Positions 44,472 through 52,852 of a stretch of DNA of 64,000 nt are shown here, one piece after another (the first letter of the stretch is position 1; every line of letters begins with the position of its first letter). The notes beneath the pieces are model-generated. The model searched no databases. It was not told where the DNA came from and was given only the letters and a program-made list of their open reading frames with translations. The stretch is from Pseudomonadota bacterium (GTDB lineage Bacteria; Pseudomonadota; Alphaproteobacteria; Caulobacterales; Caulobacteraceae), in NCBI GenBank assembly GCA_023451375.1, contig JAEXZS010000093.1, positions 1 through 64,000 on the forward strand, given 5' to 3'. A program made the position numbers and the translations under genes.

Positions 44472-44486
44472 TATGCGCCGCGCATA
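44472..44486. promoter_or_regulatory. MarR-type operator, site D
   Basis: TATGCGCCGCGCATA, six-base arms around CCG, 43 bases (centre to centre about 40) from site C in the OsmC-fusion/LysR gap. Same core as site C. Confidence 0.7.
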
Positions 44487-44559
44487 CTTATTCGTCTGCG
44501 GAACGAAGCGATCCGCGACCCTCCCGACACCCTTGACAGGCGCGGCGGCTACCTCGGCC

Positions 44560-45474
44560 ATGGACTTCAATCAGGTCAGTTACTTCCTCCACCTGGCGGA
44601 CACGCTCAACTTCACCGCCGCTGCCCGGTTGAGCGGAGTCTCCCAGCCGAGCCTGACGCGCGCGATACGCAGGCTCGAAGATGAGCTGGGCGGGGCGCTG
44701 ATCTATCGGGATGGCAAGAACAGTCGTCTCACCGGTCTGGGACAGGATGTCGAAGTGGAGTTCAGACGCATGGTGGGCGCCCTCGAGAGCGTCCACCATC
44801 ATTCGCGGAACTGGACCCACGGGGGGCATCGTGTCCTCGACATCGCCGTCGCTCCAACCATCGGGCCGGAGGCCTTCACGACGTTCTTCGCCTCGGCGCT
44901 CGAGCAGCTTCCAACGGTGGAGATTCGCCTGCATGCGCTTGAGGCCGGCGGGGAGGCGCCTGCGTTGCTCTCCGGGCGCCGCCATGCCGCAATCGCGACC
45001 CGTGATCCTCGGGCCGACCGGAAGCTTGAAATCCGACCGCTGTTCCGGGAGCGACTGGTGCTGGGTTGCGCGGTGGATCACCCGCTGGCCCGGACCGACA
45101 CGGTGCGCGTCGAGGATCTCGCAAATTATCCCTATATCGACCGCATGGGTTGCGAGCTTCGCGATCAGGTGCGGTCGCACTTCGCCGATCAGGGGATGAC
45201 GTTGCGACCCTGGCTGCGAACGGATCGGGAGGAGTGGGTCAGGCACGCGGTCTCAGACGGTCGTTCGATCTGCATCCTGCCGGAGCGGTCCGCTGCATCG
45301 CCAGGACTGACGTCGCGCCCGATCGTGGACCTCGCGCTGGAACGCGAGGTGGTCATCAGCACGGTCTCCGGATCGACCGCACCTGTCGAAATTCGTAAGC
45401 TGGCTCAGCTGGCGTCGGCCCATTCATGGGATGCAGGGCGGGTCGCGAAACCGTCGGAGCTATCGAAACAATAG
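44560..45474 (+). CDS. LysR-family transcriptional regulator
   Basis: 304 residues from the ATG at 44560 (MDFNQVSYFLHLADTLNFT), chosen because the family starts here; the frame is open earlier through the operator region. Winged helix SGVSQPSLTRAIRRLEDELGG and a LysR substrate-binding domain (VLDIAVAPTIGPEAFTTFFA). Resembles the LysR at 30300-31181 in its first 60 residues. It may regulate the divergent OsmC fusion or the MsrBA operon downstream. Confidence 0.85.
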   Translation: MDFNQVSYFLHLADTLNFTAAARLSGVSQPSLTRAIRRLEDELGGALIYRDGKNSRLTGLGQDVEVEFRRMVGALESVHHHSRNWTHGGHRVLDIAVAPTIGPEAFTTFFASALEQLPTVEIRLHALEAGGEAPALLSGRRHAAIATRDPRADRKLEIRPLFRERLVLGCAVDHPLARTDTVRVEDLANYPYIDRMGCELRDQVRSHFADQGMTLRPWLRTDREEWVRHAVSDGRSICILPERSAASPGLTSRPIVDLALEREVVISTVSGSTAPVEIRKLAQLASAHSWDAGRVAKPSELSKQ

Positions 45475-45584
45475 GCAAAGCGCATTAGCGCAAAGCCGCT
45501 GTGCCCCCGATATTGGTCAGGAGACAGGAGGGTCGTGCAAGCGACACCGATCTGCCCCGTGAACCCTAGTGTCGGGAGACCATC

Positions 45585-46028
45585 ATGAAGTTCGAAAAGT
45601 CGCAGTCGGCCATCGATAAGCTGACCGCCGAGCAACGCCGGGTAACGCAGGAAGACGGCACCGAGCGGCCGTTCACTGGCGAATACAACGACAACAAGGA
45701 GCCGGGCATCTATGTCGATGTGGTCTCCGGCGAACCTCTGTTTGCGTCGACCGACAAGTTCGACAGCGGCTCGGGCTGGCCCAGCTTCACGAAGCCGATC
45801 GTACCTGCCCACGTCAACGAGATCCGCGACAGCAGCCACGGCATGGTCCGGACCGAGGTGAGGTCCGTTCATGGCGACAGCCATCTGGGTCACGTCTTCC
45901 CGGACGGACCGTCCGACAAGGGTGGTCTGCGATACTGCATCAACTCCGCATCGCTCCGCTTCATCGCCCGCGATGAGATGGAGGCCGAGGGGTACGGCGA
46001 ATATCTCGATCAGGTTCAGGAGGCCTAA
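45585..46028 (+). CDS. msrB: Peptide methionine-R-sulfoxide reductase MsrB
   Basis: 147 residues. Typical MsrB blocks: EDGTERPFTGEYNDNKEPGI, DKFDSGSGWPSFTKPI, SHGMVRTEVRS, DSHLGHVFPDGP and catalytic Cys in LRYCINSASLRFI. The zinc CxxC pairs are absent (VDVVSGEP, SVHGDSHL), as in the zinc-free MsrB group. It reduces R-methionine sulfoxide. It is two bases from the msrA start, so both are made together. Confidence 0.93.
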   Translation: MKFEKSQSAIDKLTAEQRRVTQEDGTERPFTGEYNDNKEPGIYVDVVSGEPLFASTDKFDSGSGWPSFTKPIVPAHVNEIRDSSHGMVRTEVRSVHGDSHLGHVFPDGPSDKGGLRYCINSASLRFIARDEMEAEGYGEYLDQVQEA

Positions 46029-46030
46029 CC

Positions 46031-46564
46031 ATGCATCAACGCGCAGTTCTCGCCGGCGGGTGTTTCTGGGGCATGCAGGATTTGATCCGCAAACGCCCCG
46101 GCGTCGTGTCCACCCGCGTCGGGTACACCGGCGGGGATGTTCCGAACGCCACCTACCGCAACCACGGAACTCACGCCGAAGGCATCGAGATCGTCTTCGA
46201 TCCGGAAAAGACGACCTACCGTGACATCCTGGAATACTTCTTCCAGATCCACGACCCGACGACGCTCAATCGTCAAGGCAACGACCGCGGTCTGTCGTAC
46301 CGGTCCGGCATCTACTACGTCGATGAGGAGCAGAAGCGCGTCGCCGTGGACACGATCGCGGACGTTGATGCGTCCGGACTGTGGTCAGGAAAGGTCGTCA
46401 CCGAGGTCGAGCCGGTGGGAGACTTCTGGGAGGCCGAGCCTGAGCACCAGGATTACCTGGAGAAGCGGCCCAACGGTTATACCTGTCACTTCCCCAGGCC
46501 CGGTTGGGTCCTGCCGAAAAGGACGGCTGACCAAGGGCAGTCGGGCCAGACCGCGACGGGCTGA
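46031..46564 (+). CDS. msrA: Peptide methionine-S-sulfoxide reductase MsrA
   Basis: 177 residues. Active site AGGCFWGMQDLI, then GYTGGDVPNATYRNHGTHAEG and a C-terminal PEHQDYLEKRPNGYTCHF, with a Cys that may resolve. It reduces S-methionine sulfoxide and completes the repair pair with MsrB. Followed by a strong hairpin. Confidence 0.93.
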   Translation: MHQRAVLAGGCFWGMQDLIRKRPGVVSTRVGYTGGDVPNATYRNHGTHAEGIEIVFDPEKTTYRDILEYFFQIHDPTTLNRQGNDRGLSYRSGIYYVDEEQKRVAVDTIADVDASGLWSGKVVTEVEPVGDFWEAEPEHQDYLEKRPNGYTCHFPRPGWVLPKRTADQGQSGQTATG

Positions 46565-46573
46565 CAGGTGGAC

Positions 46574-46612
46574 GGCGGGGTGCGGTGCGACACGCGCGCG
46601 CCGCACCCCGCC
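46574..46612 (+). terminator. Terminator-like hairpin after msrBA
   Basis: GGCGGGGTGCGG (46574-46585) pairs perfectly with CCGCACCCCGCC (46601-46612) over a 15-base loop, ten bases after the msrA stop. No T run follows, so termination may be weak or factor-assisted. Confidence 0.65.
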
Positions 46613-46783
46613 ACGTCCCGTCCGTTCGACCGCCATCCATCAACGAGGCGTGACGCCGCTTCAGCCTCCGACTGAACCCGGCCCTGGGCGCAGCCCCAGG
46701 CCGGTGCGCCGTGGGCGCCTGCGGCATCCCCTCAATAGCAAACGTCCATGGCTGCCGGCGAGGCGGTCAGTAGGGAGAGAGCC

Positions 46784-47395
46784 ATGCGATCCGAAGTGGG
46801 AGACGTCCTGACGACCGTTCAGGCCTTGGTCGGCGGGGGCTACGATCGGGAGTATCGCGTCAAGGACGGTCAACTGATCGATCTGAAACTCGGATCCACG
46901 CTGAACGCCTGCGACATCGAGGTCGACGCAGCCTTGCGGCTGGAGAGTGGCGAAGATGCCGGCGACGTCTCGAACATCTATGCGATCACCGACCCTGCGA
47001 CGCAGCACAAGGGTTTGCTGATCGACGCCTTCGATGTCTTCGATGAGCTCTGCAGTCGCGATCTTTCCCGAAAGTTGACGGAGGCGCGGCGCACCACCGT
47101 CATCCAGGATGACGACGTGCCCAGCAAACATGGGCTGCGAAAGGTCTTCAAAAGCGAGTTCGAGAGCGATCCGGAGCGCTACGTGCTGCGCGAAGGATTC
47201 CCCGACTTCCCGGATTGCCCCTTCGGCGGCGTCTTTTCCATCCTCGGCTTCGACACCGCCGAACAGACCTATGTCTGGTTGGTGACGAGCATAATCCGCG
47301 ATCCGCGGCTTATCCGGGTCCCGTACCAAGGTCCGGAGGCGACGGATGACGAGGGTTTCGATCCGCCCCGGGACACAGCCGTCGAAGAGAGCTGA
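46784..47395 (+). CDS. Hypothetical protein, paralogue of the 36368-36823 remnant
   Basis: 203 residues from the ATG at 46784 (GGGAGAGAGCC upstream). No family is recognised. The N-terminus is polar and mixed alpha/beta (GGGYDREYRVKDGQLIDLKL, DVSNIYAITDPATQHKGLLI), and the C-terminal third is the conserved block shared with the remnant at 36368. It precedes the GreA-domain gene by 57 bases in the same direction. Confidence 0.6.
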   Translation: MRSEVGDVLTTVQALVGGGYDREYRVKDGQLIDLKLGSTLNACDIEVDAALRLESGEDAGDVSNIYAITDPATQHKGLLIDAFDVFDELCSRDLSRKLTEARRTTVIQDDDVPSKHGLRKVFKSEFESDPERYVLREGFPDFPDCPFGGVFSILGFDTAEQTYVWLVTSIIRDPRLIRVPYQGPEATDDEGFDPPRDTAVEES

Positions 47396-47452
47396 TCGCG
47401 CCCGATCGAAGCCCGACCCCAACCCTTGTCAAACCAATCAAACGAGACCGCC

Positions 47453-47911
47453 ATGTCTGAAGCGTCGATCAACAAGAGCGACATCCGGGAGACGATGCTG
47501 TCGCTGGAGGCCGCTGCTCTTAGAAGCGCCCGGGAGAACTATCTGGACTATGTGGCGACGGCCCGGCTCGACCGGAGCGAGCCCATCGAAAACGATGAGC
47601 AGGCCCAGGCGGAAGTGGCGAGCGACTTGGCGGAGGCGCTGGACGATACGCTGGACGATCAGGCCGACAAGCTCGACCGTCTGAAGGAGATCGACTTCGG
47701 ACCGAAATCGACCGTGACCGAAGGCGCGGTGGTCAAGCTGTCAGGCCGCTTGTTCGTGGTCGCCGTGTCCACTTCGAGGTTCACCTGCCATGGCCACGAG
47801 TTCATGGGCATCTCGACCCAGGCGCCGATCTTCGAAGCGATCGAAGGCGCGAAGGCCGGGGAGACGGTGGAGTTCAATGGCCGGACGCTCGTCGTCGAAC
47901 AGGTCGCTTGA
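47453..47911 (+). CDS. Protein with GreA/GreB-like C-terminal domain
   Basis: 152 residues from the ATG at 47453. The C-terminal half (STVTEGAVVKLSGRLFVVAV, FMGISTQAPIFEAIEGAKAG, ETVEFNGRTLVVEQV) looks like the FKBP-like GreA/GreB or Rnk domain that docks on the RNA polymerase secondary channel. The N-terminal half is helical, acidic and possibly coiled coil (EDNEQAQAEVASDLAEAL type), but shorter than the GreA coiled coil. A polymerase-binding stress factor is plausible; typical GreA tip residues were not identified. Confidence 0.65.
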   Translation: MSEASINKSDIRETMLSLEAAALRSARENYLDYVATARLDRSEPIENDEQAQAEVASDLAEALDDTLDDQADKLDRLKEIDFGPKSTVTEGAVVKLSGRLFVVAVSTSRFTCHGHEFMGISTQAPIFEAIEGAKAGETVEFNGRTLVVEQVA

Positions 47912-47938
47912 TTAGATAGCGCGCGAGATCGCCCCCCT

Positions 47939-47983
47939 CGGCAGGCTCGCGCCCCAACCTCAGGCCGTAGCGCGAGCCTGCCG
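47939..47983. terminator. Bidirectional terminator-like hairpin
   Basis: CGGCAGGCTCGCGC (47939-47952) and GCGCGAGCCTGCCG (47970-47983) form a perfect 14-base stem with a 17-base loop between the convergent GreA-like and thioredoxin-like genes. Confidence 0.75.
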
Positions 47984-48070
47984 ACGCCCCCGACGGCTGG
48001 TCGTTTAAGGAGTGCGTCGATCGGGCTGTCCCCAGCCCGACAATCGGGCGTGCGCTGACCGCCGGGATTA

Positions 48071-48544
48071 CTATTCCTGCAAGAGCGCCGCTGCGAGCCG
48101 CTCCGCATCGAGGTGAAAGCCGGAGTAGACGAGCTTTCCTTCAGCATCGATGACCGTGAACCACGGCGTGCCGTGGGTGTGGTAGTCCTGCATGAACGTC
48201 GGGAGGCTGGAACCTTCAGGCGGCGCATCGTGGCCGAAAGGGATCGGTAGCCGATATCGGGTCTGATTGACGCGAAGCTTGTCGAAGGTGTTGGCGTCCG
48301 CGCCCTCGAAAACGGTCTGGATGACGGCGAAGCCGACGCCCCTCGGCTCCAAGGCGCTGTGGAGCCGCTGAAGGGTCGGGAATCCATGGGAATGGCACCC
48401 TGTGCACCAGTCCTGGAAGGCGAAGAGGATTTTCGCACCATCTCCCAGATCCGCCAGCTTCACTGGCGTGTCCAAGGTCTCACCCTGCGGGCCGATCCAT
48501 TGGCTGACCCTCAGGTCCGGTGCGTGCGGCTCTGTTGTCGTCAT
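48071..48544 (-). CDS. Thioredoxin-fold protein, TlpA/AhpC-like
   Basis: 157 residues from the ATG at 48544 (GGAGCAAGGG before it). Active site FQDWCTGCHSHGFPTLQRLH (WCxxC), and GTPWFTVIDAEGKLVYSGFH with the cis-Pro. No signal peptide is seen, so it is probably cytoplasmic. Likely a thiol-disulfide oxidoreductase or peroxide-reducing protein. It lies downstream of dps on the same strand, 153 bases away. Confidence 0.8.
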   Translation of the reverse strand: MTTTEPHAPDLRVSQWIGPQGETLDTPVKLADLGDGAKILFAFQDWCTGCHSHGFPTLQRLHSALEPRGVGFAVIQTVFEGADANTFDKLRVNQTRYRLPIPFGHDAPPEGSSLPTFMQDYHTHGTPWFTVIDAEGKLVYSGFHLDAERLAAALLQE

Positions 48545-48697
48545 CCCTTGCTCCTTCCATCGATGCATCCCGGGCATATTCGGGACCGTGTTGCCGAAAC
48601 CCGGCCGACGTCGTGCGCTGCCATTGGTCCGGTGTGAGCGGCGTCTGTGCGGACGGTCACTGTACGACCCGTTCGGACAGACGCCGCTGGATTGAGA

Positions 48698-49198
48698 TCA
48701 GCTTTCCCGCCCGACCTCGAACAGGAACCAGGCCCGACGTTCGGCTTCGTCGGTCCATGTATCGACCAGTCCCGACGTGGCGTTGTCGCTCGCGTCGTCC
48801 GCCGCCTTCTTCGCGCGCCGCAGAGATTCAACCAGGCTGAGATTGTCCGCCCGGAGTTCCGCGAGCATGTCGCGGGGCTTCACGAAGGCCTCGTCATTGT
48901 CCTTGATCGTCTGCCGGCGAGCGATGTCGCCTATCGATCGAAGGGTTGTGTTGCCGGTCTTGCGCGCTCGCTCCGCGATGGCGTCCGTCGCGGCCAGAAT
49001 CTCGCTCGCCTGTTCGTCCAGAAGCAGGTGGTAGTCTCGGAAGTAGGGCCCCGACACGTGCCAATGGAAGTTCTTGGTCTTGATGTAGATCGCGTAGCTA
49101 TCCGCGAGAATGACATTCAACGCATCGGCGACAGTCATCGCCGCACTTTCGTCGAGGTCGGAGGGCGTCGGTACGAGCGACGGGGCGGGTCTTGTCAT
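48698..49198 (-). CDS. dps: Dps-family DNA-binding ferritin
   Basis: 166 residues from the ATG at 49198 (GAGGAGCC upstream). Ferroxidase residues in KNFHWHVSGPYFRDYHLLLD and EQASEILAATDAIAERARK fit Dps. Dps stores iron using peroxide and protects DNA. The frame is open far upstream, but the family length points to this start. Confidence 0.92.
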   Translation of the reverse strand: MTRPAPSLVPTPSDLDESAAMTVADALNVILADSYAIYIKTKNFHWHVSGPYFRDYHLLLDEQASEILAATDAIAERARKTGNTTLRSIGDIARRQTIKDNDEAFVKPRDMLAELRADNLSLVESLRRAKKAADDASDNATSGLVDTWTDEAERRAWFLFEVGRES

Positions 49199-49431
49199 GG
49201 CGGCAGGCTCCTCATCAGATGATCGTCGGATAAGCCGGCGTTGATTACGTCGACTGTCCTCCTGACAGGATGTGTTCGCGGTCACGACCAAGTCCAATGG
49301 CGCGCGTCTATCGTTTCGATAGCCGAATAGAGCGGGGCGGCCTCGGCGATTGTCACGCGACTGCATCGCATCGATCGCGCCGAGATGGGGGAAGTGTCCG
49401 GCGCTGCCGCCACCAACTTTCGCATAGATAG

Positions 49432-49584
49432 GTCGCTCGGGAGCGCTCCCTGGAGTGGACGATCCCGAAGAACATTCATCTCTCAGTCGAGGCCACGCGT
49501 AGGCACATCCATATTCAGGACGAAAAGAACTATTCCGCGGCGGTCGCTCGGATGGCGGAGATTGGCTATGGCGAAACCAAGTGA
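49432..49584 (+). other. Possible gene remnant in the dps-receptor gap
   Basis: After a TAG at 49429, about 50 codons read ERSLEWTIPKNIHLSVEATR followed by HIHIQDEKNYSAAVARMAEI and end at TGA 49582-49584. The composition is protein-like and unlike other frames here, but no start codon or ribosome binding site was found. The rest of 49199-49732 shows only the terminator at 49692. Confidence 0.3.
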
Positions 49585-49691
49585 CGCTTCGTGACTCATT
49601 GCGGCGGTTCGGACCGTCCGCTTGAGGCATGGGGTTTAGAGGGGACGCGAGCGGAGCGACGGACTCCGAAGTCCCGCTTCTTGCCTGCCCG

Positions 49692-49718
49692 CCAGCATAG
49701 AACAAGCGTTCTCGCTGG
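49692..49718 (-). terminator. Hairpin after the TonB receptor gene
   Basis: Read leftward, CCAGC and AGAAC arms pair with GTTCT and GCTGG (outer arms 49692-49696 and 49714-49718), starting 15 bases after the receptor stop. Interrupted stem, no clear T run. Confidence 0.5.
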
Positions 49719-49732
49719 CAGGGGGCCACGGC

Positions 49733-51982
49733 CTAGAAGCGGACCGACAGGCTGGCCTCGAAGGTCCGGGGCGCGCCGAGGAAGATCTGGTCGGGGTAGA
49801 AGGGATCGCCGTAGCCGGCATAAAGTTCATCTGTGACGTTCTTGGCGCGGAGCGTCAGTTGAGGCGTCCCAGTCGCGAAGCCGCCGATCACCGGGAGGTC
49901 GATGATCGCGAAAAGGTCAGCAGTCGTATAGGCGGGCATCTCGACGGTGTTGCTGTCTGACGTGTAGCGATCGCCAACATAGGACACGGAAAGCCCAACC
50001 TCGACCGGGATTGGGGCGGAGGCGAAGCGATAGGATCCGCCGCCGTTCAGGACCACCGTCGGGATATTCGGCGGCGTGTTTCCGGAGAAGGATGTGGTCG
50101 GCAGAACGTAGTTGTCGTATTCCGCATCGACGTAGGAGGCGTTGCCCCAGAGGTGCAGCGCCGAATTCGGGCGCAGGTCCGTGGAAACTTCGACACCATG
50201 TGAGTTCAGGGTTCCCGCCAGGTTGAGCCGCTGGTTGGCGGCGCCGCCGTAGACATTGGTCCGCTCGATGTCGAAGACGGATAGGGTGGCCTGACCGCGA
50301 CCTGACCAGAAGCCGGCCTTGGCGCCCACTTCGTAGCTAGTGCCCTCCGACAGCTCCATGTTCTGGGTCGGGCTGAGCAGGAAGTAGCTGCCGACTGAAA
50401 CGTCGCTAGCGGTTGCATACTGACCGTAAAGGGTGACGGCCGGAGCGACATCCCAAGTGAAGCCGATCCGGCCTGTGACCGGATCCCAGTCGGCGGCGAG
50501 CGGGAACCCTGGACGTTGGGTGCCCGTGAGGTCCGCGGAGGTACGGTTGACGTCGAAGCTGTTGTAGCGAAGGCCGCCGACAATGGCGAAGTTCGGCGTC
50601 AGCTCAAGACGATCCTCGATATTGACCGCCAGGCTTTCAAGCTTGGCGGTCTGGACCGTAGTCGTCAGCGAACCATAGGTTCCGCGCAACGGATTGGTCA
50701 GTGAGACCGAGTCACTCGGGAAGTTGGCGGCGCCCGGCCGCATAAAGTCCATGTCGTAATACTCGACTGCGACAACCACCCGATTGTTCAGACCGAACAG
50801 CTGATGCGCCCAGGTCAGATCGGTGTTGAAGCCGAGGTTTTTCTGATCGTGATGCACATAGAAGCGTTCGCGATCGACCAGACCGGTGGTGGCGTTGAAG
50901 GCGATGACCTCATTGTTGCGCCAGGTGCGGCTGGCGTCATAGCTGTAGGCCATTGCGCGGATGGTGACATCGTCCGCCGGCGTCCATTCGACGCCGGCGC
51001 GCAACCACGTCTCGTCGATGGTCTTGTCATCGTCGGTGACGTTATAATTGGTTTCCAGCGTCCGGCGGTCGATCGTGACCGGACCGAGGTTGGTTCCGTT
51101 GTAGCTCGACACGTGGGATCCGCGCACAACGCCGCTGGTGGCGTTCGAGCCACTTAACGCCGCCGAGACGAGCGGCGTACCCTCGTAGATCTCGCCTTCC
51201 AGATCCTTGTACTCGGCAGCGATGAAGGCCTTCAGGTCCGGGGTGATCTGGTAGTCGAGACCGCTGGAAAGATGGCTGTAGCGGACGTGGCTGTCGTCCA
51301 CGAAACCCTGTTCGTCCGACTGGCTGACGTCGAAGCGATAGTCCAAGCCTTCGACACGCGTGCTGCCACCAGAGCCGAAGCCGACCCGGTAGGTTCCGCG
51401 ATCATCGAAGCCCACCAGCAGTTCGCTTTCGATCGGCCCAGAGTGCGGCGCCTTCGTGACGAAGTTGACCAGACCGCCGACCGCGCCTTGGCCGCCGACG
51501 ATGGAGGAGGGACCCTTCAGGAACTCGACCCGCTCCAGATTGAACGTGCCCATGTTCATGCCGGTGAAGTCGGTAGAGCCCAGGTTGATGCCGTTGTGGG
51601 TCACGCTGACCTGGGCCATCTGGAAGCCGCGCATGGTGAAGGGCGTGTGCTGGGCCGTGTCGGCCGAGGTCACGCCGGCGGCGGTGCGGATGGTCTCGAC
51701 ATAGGTGTTGATGCCGAGGCGACGGATGGTCTCGCTGTCGAGCACCTCGACGGTGGCGGGAGTTTCCCGCGCGGTGAGTGCGAGGCGGCTGCCGATATCG
51801 GCGATCGGAGCCGCACGACGCTGACCGGTGACGACGACCTCGTCCAGCTCGGCTGCTTCATTCAGCTGTGCTCGCGCCTGCGCTTGGGCCATGCCGGGGG
51901 CGGCGAGCGCGCCGACGACGACGACGGCGGCCCATGCAAGTGGGGAGGCCGAGGCGCTAAGGTGGCGGGCGAGATGGAGCAT
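49733..51982 (-). CDS. TonB-dependent siderophore-type receptor
   Basis: 749 residues from the ATG at 51982. Signal peptide to about residue 35 (AAVVVVGALAAPGMAQAQA), TonB box DEVVVTGQRR, plug with the TPxTVEVLDSETIRR and LKGPSSIVGGQGAVGGLVNFVTK segments, and a barrel ending in EASLSVRF. No STN domain, so it is not a transducer. It diverges from an ABC-2 exporter operon, with a Zur-like palindrome 65 bases upstream of its start. Receptors of this layout in Caulobacter carry zinc or iron chelates; the metal is inferred. Confidence 0.88.
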   Translation of the reverse strand: MLHLARHLSASASPLAWAAVVVVGALAAPGMAQAQARAQLNEAAELDEVVVTGQRRAAPIADIGSRLALTARETPATVEVLDSETIRRLGINTYVETIRTAAGVTSADTAQHTPFTMRGFQMAQVSVTHNGINLGSTDFTGMNMGTFNLERVEFLKGPSSIVGGQGAVGGLVNFVTKAPHSGPIESELLVGFDDRGTYRVGFGSGGSTRVEGLDYRFDVSQSDEQGFVDDSHVRYSHLSSGLDYQITPDLKAFIAAEYKDLEGEIYEGTPLVSAALSGSNATSGVVRGSHVSSYNGTNLGPVTIDRRTLETNYNVTDDDKTIDETWLRAGVEWTPADDVTIRAMAYSYDASRTWRNNEVIAFNATTGLVDRERFYVHHDQKNLGFNTDLTWAHQLFGLNNRVVVAVEYYDMDFMRPGAANFPSDSVSLTNPLRGTYGSLTTTVQTAKLESLAVNIEDRLELTPNFAIVGGLRYNSFDVNRTSADLTGTQRPGFPLAADWDPVTGRIGFTWDVAPAVTLYGQYATASDVSVGSYFLLSPTQNMELSEGTSYEVGAKAGFWSGRGQATLSVFDIERTNVYGGAANQRLNLAGTLNSHGVEVSTDLRPNSALHLWGNASYVDAEYDNYVLPTTSFSGNTPPNIPTVVLNGGGSYRFASAPIPVEVGLSVSYVGDRYTSDSNTVEMPAYTTADLFAIIDLPVIGGFATGTPQLTLRAKNVTDELYAGYGDPFYPDQIFLGAPRTFEASLSVRF

Positions 51983-52046
51983 GATGGTCCTGAAGAGCTG
52001 CCGACGGGACGGCTTCGCCAATACGTGCCTGCCGTCAAGATGAAAC

Positions 52047-52059
52047 GTTATAGTGTAAC
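52047..52059. promoter_or_regulatory. Zur-like palindrome between receptor and ABC operon
   Basis: GTTATAGTGTAAC, an inverted repeat of GTTA/TAAC with near-symmetric interior. It resembles the core of proteobacterial Zur boxes (GTTATAnnATAAC). It is almost equidistant from the two divergent starts (65 and 64 bases), as expected for one repressor acting on both promoters. Confidence 0.5.
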
Positions 52060-52123
52060 TTCGAACGCCGCCTGCTACACCGCCGCCGATCCGCTCGCAA
52101 GCGCCCCCAATGGAGACATCGCC

Positions 52124-52852
52124 TTGGACACCGAAACAGCCCCGATCCTCCTGGAAGATGTGACCGTCCGTTACGGGGTCCGGCCGGTTCTGCAGGGTCT
52201 GTCTCTGCAGGTCGCCGCCGGAACCGTGACCGCTTTGCTCGGAGGCAACGGGGCTGGCAAATCAACGACGCTGGCGGCCTTGCTGGGCTTCGTGAAGGCG
52301 GAAGCGGGCAAGGTACTTGTGGCCAGCGTCGATCCGGCGAAGACCCCGGACGAGGCCCGTCGGCAGATCGCCTATCTGCCGGAAAATGTCGCCCTGTACG
52401 AACATCTGACCGCGATCGAGAACGCCGAGTATCTGCTGGCCCTGTCCTGCGAACGGCATTCGCATGACGCGATCACTGCGGCGTTTGGGGACGCGGGCCT
52501 GCAGGAGACTGCTTGGGGTCAGCGTCTCGGCGGCTTTTCCAAGGGCATGCGACAGAAGGTGGCGATCGCCGTGGCCCTTCTCCGACAGACGCCGGTGGTG
52601 CTGCTGGATGAGCCCACGTCCGGTCTGGACCCCCAAGCCACGGCGGATTTCAACCTGCTTCTGGCCCGCGTCCGCGAGCGTGGCGCTGCGGTTTTGATGG
52701 TCACGCACGATCTTCTGTCCGCCGCTGACGTGGCGGACCGCATCGCCTTCCTCGAAGGCGGGCGGATCGTGGCTGACGCCATGGCGACGGGCGTTGATCG
52801 GTTCGACGTCCGGGCCCTGCGCGCGCGCTTCGGCGGCAGAGCCGCCGCATGA
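52124..52852 (+). CDS. ABC transporter ATPase (ABC-2 type)
   Basis: About 242 residues from the TTG at 52124 (GGAGAC upstream). An ATG at 52040 is in frame but would place the Zur-like site inside the gene. Walker A GGNGAGKSTT, Q-loop AYLPENVALYEHLTAIENAEY, signature GGFSKGMRQKV, Walker B VVLLDEPTSGLDP and a switch His in VTHDLLSA. It powers the two permeases encoded next; the start codons of all three overlap as ATGA. Confidence 0.87.
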   Translation: MDTETAPILLEDVTVRYGVRPVLQGLSLQVAAGTVTALLGGNGAGKSTTLAALLGFVKAEAGKVLVASVDPAKTPDEARRQIAYLPENVALYEHLTAIENAEYLLALSCERHSHDAITAAFGDAGLQETAWGQRLGGFSKGMRQKVAIAVALLRQTPVVLLDEPTSGLDPQATADFNLLLARVRERGAAVLMVTHDLLSAADVADRIAFLEGGRIVADAMATGVDRFDVRALRARFGGRAAA

